From NCBI RefSeq assembly GCF_030519355.1, contig NZ_JAUMKC010000028.1, positions 1-64,000 of the forward strand: a DNA stretch of 64,000 bases. The letters are read 5' to 3'. Below are positions 59,725 to 64,000 of this stretch, one piece after another. Both the position numbers and the translations under genes were made by a program. How positions within the stretch are numbered: the stretch's first letter is position 1; every line of letters starts with the position of its first letter. Below the pieces are notes generated by a model. It was not told the origin of the DNA and did no database searches. It saw only the letters and a list, made by a program, of their open reading frames with translations. This DNA is from Mucilaginibacter sp. L3T2-6. GTDB taxonomy: Bacteria > Bacteroidota > Bacteroidia > Sphingobacteriales > Sphingobacteriaceae.

Positions 59725-60798
59725 TTACGCTATGGTACCTTCTTTCAATTTTTCAGCGTTTTCAGCAAACTGCAGGGCTTCCATAATATCCTGCAAGTCG
59801 CCATTCATCACCCCGGCAAGATTGTATATAGTTAAGCCGATGCGATGCTCGGTTAAACGGCCCTGCGGGAAATTATAGGTACGCACCTTTGCAGAACGAT
59901 CGCCGGTTGATACCATTGTTTTACGTTTCTTGGAGGTTTCTTCAAGGTGCTTTTGCAATTCCATTTCGTATATACGTGAGCGTAATACCTGAAGAGCTTT
60001 ATCGTAATTCTTCAACTGCGATTTCTGGTCCTGGCATTGGGCAACAATACCGGTTGGAATGTGCGTTAAACGCACCGCCGAATAAGTAGTGTTTACCGAC
60101 TGTCCGCCCGGGCCGGAGGCGCAAAACAAGTCTTTACGGATATCGCTTATCTGCAAGTCGATATCAAATTCGTCTACCTCAGGCAATACTACTACTGATG
60201 CAGCCGACGTATGTACGCGGCCCTGGGTTTCGGTATCAGGTACACGTTGCACGCGGTGAACGCCAGATTCGTATTTTAAGTTACCGTAAGCATCCTCCGC
60301 ATTTACGTTAAACACAATCTCCTTATAACCTCCCGAAGTCCCTTCAGTATAATCCACCAGTTCAGTCTTCCAGCCGCGCTTTTCGCAATAGCGCATATAC
60401 ATGCGGTACAGGTCACCTGCAAAAAGGGCAGCCTCATCGCCACCTGTCCCGCCACGGATCTCAATAATTGCATTTTTGGAGTCTTCGGGGTCTTTAGGTA
60501 TCAGCATTACACGGATAGCCTCTTCCATTTCCTCCTGCTTCACCAGCAATTCGTCCAACTCACCTTTGGCCATCTCGCGGAACTCTTCGTCTTTTTCTGT
60601 AGCCAGGATCTCTTTATTGCTCTCGATGTTGCTTATAATGTTGCGATAGATGTGATACTGGTCGACAATCTTAGCCAGGTCCTTGTATTCCTTATTCAGC
60701 TGGGCAAAGCGTTTCATATCAGCCATAGCATCGGGGCTGCTCAATTCTGCTTCTACGTCTTTCCAGCGGTGATAAATCGCTTCTAATTTCTCTAACAT
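59725..60798 (-). CDS. prfA: Peptide chain release factor 1
   Basis: A 357-residue class I release factor that recognises UAA/UAG and triggers peptide release. The GGQ loop is in ASGPGGQSVNTTYSAVRLTHIPTG (quoted in part: GPGGQSVN), and the stop-codon recognition domain (RVHTSAASV region) is normal. The ATG at 60798 (MLEKLEAIYHRW) is the family start; a longer frame to 60852 adds 18 residues without support. Confidence 0.97.
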   Translation of the reverse strand: MLEKLEAIYHRWKDVEAELSSPDAMADMKRFAQLNKEYKDLAKIVDQYHIYRNIISNIESNKEILATEKDEEFREMAKGELDELLVKQEEMEEAIRVMLIPKDPEDSKNAIIEIRGGTGGDEAALFAGDLYRMYMRYCEKRGWKTELVDYTEGTSGGYKEIVFNVNAEDAYGNLKYESGVHRVQRVPDTETQGRVHTSAASVVVLPEVDEFDIDLQISDIRKDLFCASGPGGQSVNTTYSAVRLTHIPTGIVAQCQDQKSQLKNYDKALQVLRSRIYEMELQKHLEETSKKRKTMVSTGDRSAKVRTYNFPQGRLTEHRIGLTIYNLAGVMNGDLQDIMEALQFAENAEKLKEGTIA

Positions 60799-61027
60799 AT
60801 TATTTTTAAGTATTGCACGCCATAGATTGCACGGCCCGCAAAAAACGTACAAAGGTACGAAATTTTAGAGCGATATTTTTTCATGACGATGTAAAGACTA
60901 TATAACTACCTGGTGAATTGTATCCCGAAATGTTTAAAGCTTTCTGTAACGCCACCACTCTATTTTTCAACAATTGCGTATTTAGTCACAAACAATAAAT
61001 ACCTTGATTTCTTAAATTTTTCGGCCC

Positions 61028-61861
61028 ATGAAAAGAGAAGTTATAGTAGAGCTTTTCAGCAAATTTGAGCAAGCGTGTTATATTTATAACGGAATTGAAT
61101 GTTGGAGTGCCCGGGAACTCCAAGAAATATTAGGTTATTCTAAATGGGTCAATTTTTTAAATGTAATCGAAAAAGCGAAAAAAGCCTGTGAAAATGCCGA
61201 TTCCAGCGTTTCAGACCATTTTGCCGACGTCGGCAAAATGGTCACTCTTGGAAACAATGTTCAACGCGAAGTTGAAGATATAGCATTGACCCGTTATGCC
61301 TGTTACCTTATAGCCCAAAATGGCGATCCGTCCAAACCACCAATAGCCTTTGCGCAAACCTACTTCGCGGTTCAAACCCGTAAACAGGAAATCATTGAGC
61401 AACGTTTATTGGATGTTGATCGAGTGGCTGCCCGGGAAAAGCTTTCCAAGTCCGAAAAAATACTCTCAGGTATTCTTTACGAAAGAGGGGTAGACGGCGC
61501 CGGCTTTGCCGTTATTAGGTCAAAGGGTGACCAAGCATTATTTGGTGGGTTTAGCACCAACGATATGAAGAAAAAATTAGGTGTACCTGCGGCAAAGCCG
61601 TTGGCTGATTTCCTACCTACCTTAACAATTAAAGCAAAGGATTTTGCCAATGAACTAACTAGCCATAATGTTATTGAGAAAGATTTAAATCATCAAAATC
61701 AAATTTCAAAAGAACACGTTGATAATAATAAGGCTGTCAGAGATATTTTATTAAAAAGGGGAGTGAGGCCAGAAGCTTTGCCTCCTGTTGAAGATGTTAA
61801 AAAGTTGGAACGCCGGTTAGAAAACGATGAAAGAAAAGCTGCCAAAGGTTCAAAAAAATAA
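61028..61861 (+). CDS. dinD: DNA-damage-inducible protein D (DinD) family
   Basis: A 277-residue protein of the DinD/BRO-N group. The N-terminal part (ECWSARELQEILGYSKWVNFLNVIEKAK) is a BRO/antirepressor-like fold, followed by ALTRYACYLIAQNGDPSKP and the C-terminal region (VDGAGFAVIRSKGDQALFGG) typical of the family. DinD of E. coli inhibits RecA filament function after SOS induction. No LexA box was recognised upstream. A perfect 30-bp palindrome lies inside the gene at 61214-61243. Such genes are often mobile (phage antirepressor relatives); the gene stands alone. Confidence 0.9.
   Translation: MKREVIVELFSKFEQACYIYNGIECWSARELQEILGYSKWVNFLNVIEKAKKACENADSSVSDHFADVGKMVTLGNNVQREVEDIALTRYACYLIAQNGDPSKPPIAFAQTYFAVQTRKQEIIEQRLLDVDRVAAREKLSKSEKILSGILYERGVDGAGFAVIRSKGDQALFGGFSTNDMKKKLGVPAAKPLADFLPTLTIKAKDFANELTSHNVIEKDLNHQNQISKEHVDNNKAVRDILLKRGVRPEALPPVEDVKKLERRLENDERKAAKGSKK
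61214..61243. repeat. 30-bp perfect palindrome inside dinD
   Basis: GACCATTTTGCCGAC is followed directly by its exact reverse complement. It codes for DHFADVGKMV in frame, and the opposite strand in the same register codes for the same peptide. Confidence 0.95.
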
Positions 61862-61920
61862 CTTTCTTGTTCCCTGCCCGAGAACGTCTATAGACAGTTA
61901 ATTATTTATTGCTTACAAAT

Positions 61921-63249
61921 ATGAAAAATAAGATAGTTATATCCCTTTTAATATCATGTTCAATATTCCAGGCCGGGGCCCAGACTAAAATCGACCCTAA
62001 GACCATAGCCGATAAAATGCACTGGTTTGAGGACGCCAAACTCGGTATATTTATTCATGCGGGTATTTATTCGGTGAACGGGATAGATGAATCCTGGAGC
62101 TTTCATAATAAAAAGATCAGCTATACCGACTACATGAAACAGTTAAAAGGCTTCACTCTGAGTAAATATAACCCTGCTGCCTGGGCCGACCTGATAAAAG
62201 AAAGCGGGGCAAAATACGCGGTTATCACCACCAAACACCACGATGGCGTGGCTATGTATGATACTCATCAAAACAAGCTGAGCATAGTGAAAGCAACTCC
62301 GGCCAACCGGGATATGGTAAAACCCTTATTTGAAGAACTGCGCAAACGCGATATTAAATGCGGTGCTTATTTTTCGCTGATTGACTGGTCGTACCCCGAT
62401 TACCCCGGTTTTTTAAAGGATAGCTCGCGCTATGTGCTACAGCATGATTACGACCGCTGGGACAGGTTCCGGACGTTTCTTCACGGACAAATCGCCGAAA
62501 TAAACAACATGTTTAAGCCCGACCTGTGGTGGTTTGATGGCGACTGGGAGCACACCGCCGAGGAGTGGGAGGCCGAGAAGATCAGGTACATCATCACATC
62601 AAAAAATCCGAATGCCATTATTAATGGCCGCTTGCAGGGTTATGGAGATTATAACACACCTGAGCAAAATTTTCCGGTTACACGGCCGCCCTACAGATGG
62701 TGGGAGCTTTGCATGACCATCAACGATAACTGGGGTTACCAGCCCCAAGATCAGAATTGGAAAACTCCCTACGAAATCATCAGTATTTTTGCAGATGTGG
62801 TTTCAAATGGCGGCAACCTGCTGCTTGACATAGGACCTAAGGAAGACGGCACCATACCCGATGAGGAAGTAAATGTTTTAAAGGAGCTTGGCGCATGGAA
62901 TAAGAAAAATAGCGAGGCAATTTTTAATACTGTTGCAGGTTTGCCGCAAGGGCATTTTTACGGCCCGACTACACTTTCCAAAGACTCAACAACATTGTAT
63001 CTTTTTCTTCCCGGCAAGATAAGCGGCCCAGTAATGATCAAAGGGCTGGACAATAAAGTTGAAGAAGCTTCGGTAGTTGGCGATGGTACTACATTGACAA
63101 CAAAAGTAGTAGGCAAAATATCATGGAGCGCCGTTCCGGGCCTGGTATATATAGATGTGCCGGATAAGGTGCAGGATAAATACATGACCGTATTAAAGCT
63201 TAAACTTGATAAGAAAATAAAGCTTTACCGCGGGCAGGGGGGGCTATGA
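61921..63249 (+). CDS. Secreted alpha-L-fucosidase (GH29)
   Basis: A 442-residue exported retaining fucosidase. Signal peptide 1-21 (IFQAGA-QT). N-terminal TIM barrel with WFEDAKLGIFIHAGIYSV, the YAVITTKHHDGVAMYD motif, and the catalytic nucleophile D206 in DLWWFDGDWE; a C-terminal beta-sandwich. It releases L-fucose from glycans such as host or plant fucosylated polymers. The ATG at 61921 starts the signal peptide; a TTG four codons earlier is less likely. Confidence 0.95.
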   Translation: MKNKIVISLLISCSIFQAGAQTKIDPKTIADKMHWFEDAKLGIFIHAGIYSVNGIDESWSFHNKKISYTDYMKQLKGFTLSKYNPAAWADLIKESGAKYAVITTKHHDGVAMYDTHQNKLSIVKATPANRDMVKPLFEELRKRDIKCGAYFSLIDWSYPDYPGFLKDSSRYVLQHDYDRWDRFRTFLHGQIAEINNMFKPDLWWFDGDWEHTAEEWEAEKIRYIITSKNPNAIINGRLQGYGDYNTPEQNFPVTRPPYRWWELCMTINDNWGYQPQDQNWKTPYEIISIFADVVSNGGNLLLDIGPKEDGTIPDEEVNVLKELGAWNKKNSEAIFNTVAGLPQGHFYGPTTLSKDSTTLYLFLPGKISGPVMIKGLDNKVEEASVVGDGTTLTTKVVGKISWSAVPGLVYIDVPDKVQDKYMTVLKLKLDKKIKLYRGQGGL

Positions 63250-63270
63250 TAATAAGCACGGACATTACTA

Positions 63271-63334
63271 ATTTGCACGAATTTAGCGAAGCAATTACTG
63301 AACGTAAATTACCTCTCCGGAAATTCGTGCAAAT
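63271..63334. repeat. 14-bp inverted repeat in a convergent gap (family C)
   Basis: ATTTGCACGAATTT (63271-63284) and AAATTCGTGCAAAT (63321-63334) are exact reverse complements separated by 36 bases, between the fucosidase and the M1 peptidase gene ends. No T-run makes it an obvious terminator. Confidence 0.75.
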
Positions 63335-63339
63335 CATGT

Positions 63340-64000
63340 TTATTTTGTTTCGCTTACCTCAAATGTGGCCAGTAAGTTTACACCAGGGTCAGCCCCGATT
63401 TCAGAGGGCTTGACTTTCGTTTTAAATTGAACGTTTGTTACCTTATTTTTTAGGTTGATGGTGTGTATTTGACCATCTATTGCTAATTGCAAAGTAATAG
63501 TGTACAATTCCTCCTGTTTTTGGGTAACGTTCACGTTAACCATATTTTTAGCCGCATTATACTTCCAGCTGATGCCTAAATCCGGATGACCCGGTTTGTA
63601 CAGCCACTGTTTAAAAAACTGCGCCAGGTTTTGACCACTGGCTTGTTCCATTATTTTTTGAAGACCGCTGGTGTACGCATTACCCCCGCTGTATTTAGCA
63701 TAATAATTGCGAATGCCGGCCCAGAATGCTTTATCGCCAATTTTGCGGCGCAGCATGTGCAACACCCAACCGCCTTTTTGGTAACTGTTTGCATTGAGCA
63801 GCTGCATAAAATTATCTTTTACCAGGGTGTCAACAATTGGGGTATGTCTTTTTTTCTCGAAAGCCAAAACCACTTTCCTGTCAGCAGCTTCGGCTTTTTT
63901 CAAGGTGTCGGGCCCATATTTATTTTCAAGATAGAGGTTGGTCATGTAAGTTGCAAAGCCTTCACTCAGCCAAACATGGCCGAAGTTTTTCTCGCTGGCG
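63340..64000 (-). CDS. M1-family metallopeptidase, C-terminal part (partial)
   Basis: The gene runs off the window end; its N-terminal half, with the HExxH zinc motif, lies outside. The visible 219 residues start ASEKNFGHVWLSEGFATY, where the Glu of WLSEGFATY is the third zinc ligand of M1 aminopeptidases. The GGWVLHMLRRKIGDKAFW and FFKQWLYKPGHPDLGISW segments belong to the C-terminal helical and Ig-like parts. Such enzymes trim N-terminal residues from peptides, usually in the periplasm. The natural stop is at 63340. Confidence 0.93.
   Translation of the reverse strand, partial: ASEKNFGHVWLSEGFATYMTNLYLENKYGPDTLKKAEAADRKVVLAFEKKRHTPIVDTLVKDNFMQLLNANSYQKGGWVLHMLRRKIGDKAFWAGIRNYYAKYSGGNAYTSGLQKIMEQASGQNLAQFFKQWLYKPGHPDLGISWKYNAAKNMVNVNVTQKQEELYTITLQLAIDGQIHTINLKNKVTNVQFKTKVKPSEIGADPGVNLLATFEVSETK

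Noticed and set aside
61028..61861. Phage antirepressor instead of DinD
   Set aside because: The BRO-N-like start is shared, but the C-terminal half and the ALTRYACYLIAQNGDP segment fit DinD; no phage genes are nearby.

Overview
The window looks like chromosome from a member of the Bacteroidota, most likely family Sphingobacteriaceae and Mucilaginibacter-like. That placement is inferred from gene content: MiaE, a Bacteroidota-type ParC, DUF4199 and CPBP proteins, secreted CocE, GH2, GH29 and alpha/alpha-barrel hydrolases, and PQQ-dehydrogenase/cytochrome c fusions. It is also supported by many TAnnTTTG (-7) promoter boxes and few Shine-Dalgarno sites. No 16S rRNA is present to confirm it. The window opens in the last ~76 nt of a group II intron and closes inside an M1 aminopeptidase gene.

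Layout. 0.1-9.5 kb: PfkB sugar kinase, a prokaryotic pentameric ligand-gated ion channel homologue, CocE-type hydrolase, pgk, GNAT, lipoprotein, gap, and a WecA/TagO-type polyprenyl-phosphate sugar-phosphate transferase. 9.5-14.4 kb: a 600-bp non-coding leader with a perfect 18-bp hairpin, then a four-gene envelope-glycan operon (methyltransferase, a glycosyltransferase fused to an exosortase-like domain, WcaF-type acetyltransferase, polytopic membrane protein). 14.4-28.8 kb: housekeeping genes (obgE, adk, tRNA-Arg, peroxiredoxin, quinone oxidoreductase, atpD-atpC, miaE, Csp-like copper protein, nadD, gmk, yicC, parC), with the ghost of an ABC permease C-terminus. 29-31.8 kb: aldose-1-epimerase and secreted GH2. 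32-38.5 kb: a signalling block with a large PAS/GAF histidine kinase, two paralogous LuxR-type regulators, a receiver-only regulator overlapping an atypical ssb, a small frameshifted gene coupled to an XRE regulator. 38.7-46.4 kb: redox and sugar-oxidation genes (TrxR-like, SDR, AraC, DHFR-like, LLM flavin oxidoreductase, PQQ dehydrogenase-cytochrome c, TIM-barrel epimerase).

46.6-48.1 kb: a ~1.3-kb islet flanked by a 20-bp duplication of the 3' end of tRNA-Ser; it carries only a trypsin-like protease gene. 48.9-50.8 kb: a fluoride riboswitch followed 0.4 kb later by a CLC-F type fluoride antiporter. 50.9-64 kb: a PAS/GAF histidine kinase, an (alpha/alpha)6 glycosidase-like protein, CPBP protease, membrane LytTR regulator, an arsR(broken)-AHSA1-DHFR-like cluster with palindromic operator, a truncated DUF4199 gene, prfA, dinD with a 30-bp perfect palindrome inside the gene, GH29 fucosidase and the partial M1 peptidase.

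The points most worth attention are the GT2-exosortase fusion operon, the tRNA-Ser islet, the fluoride riboswitch/CLC-F pair with its long leader, the ParC protein ending in a beta-clamp-like QLGLF, and three families of intergenic inverted or tandem repeats. Several start codons were moved downstream from the longest possible reading frame to an internal ATG; this is noted in each entry. Several genes are broken by single-base frame changes, which could be real or assembly errors.
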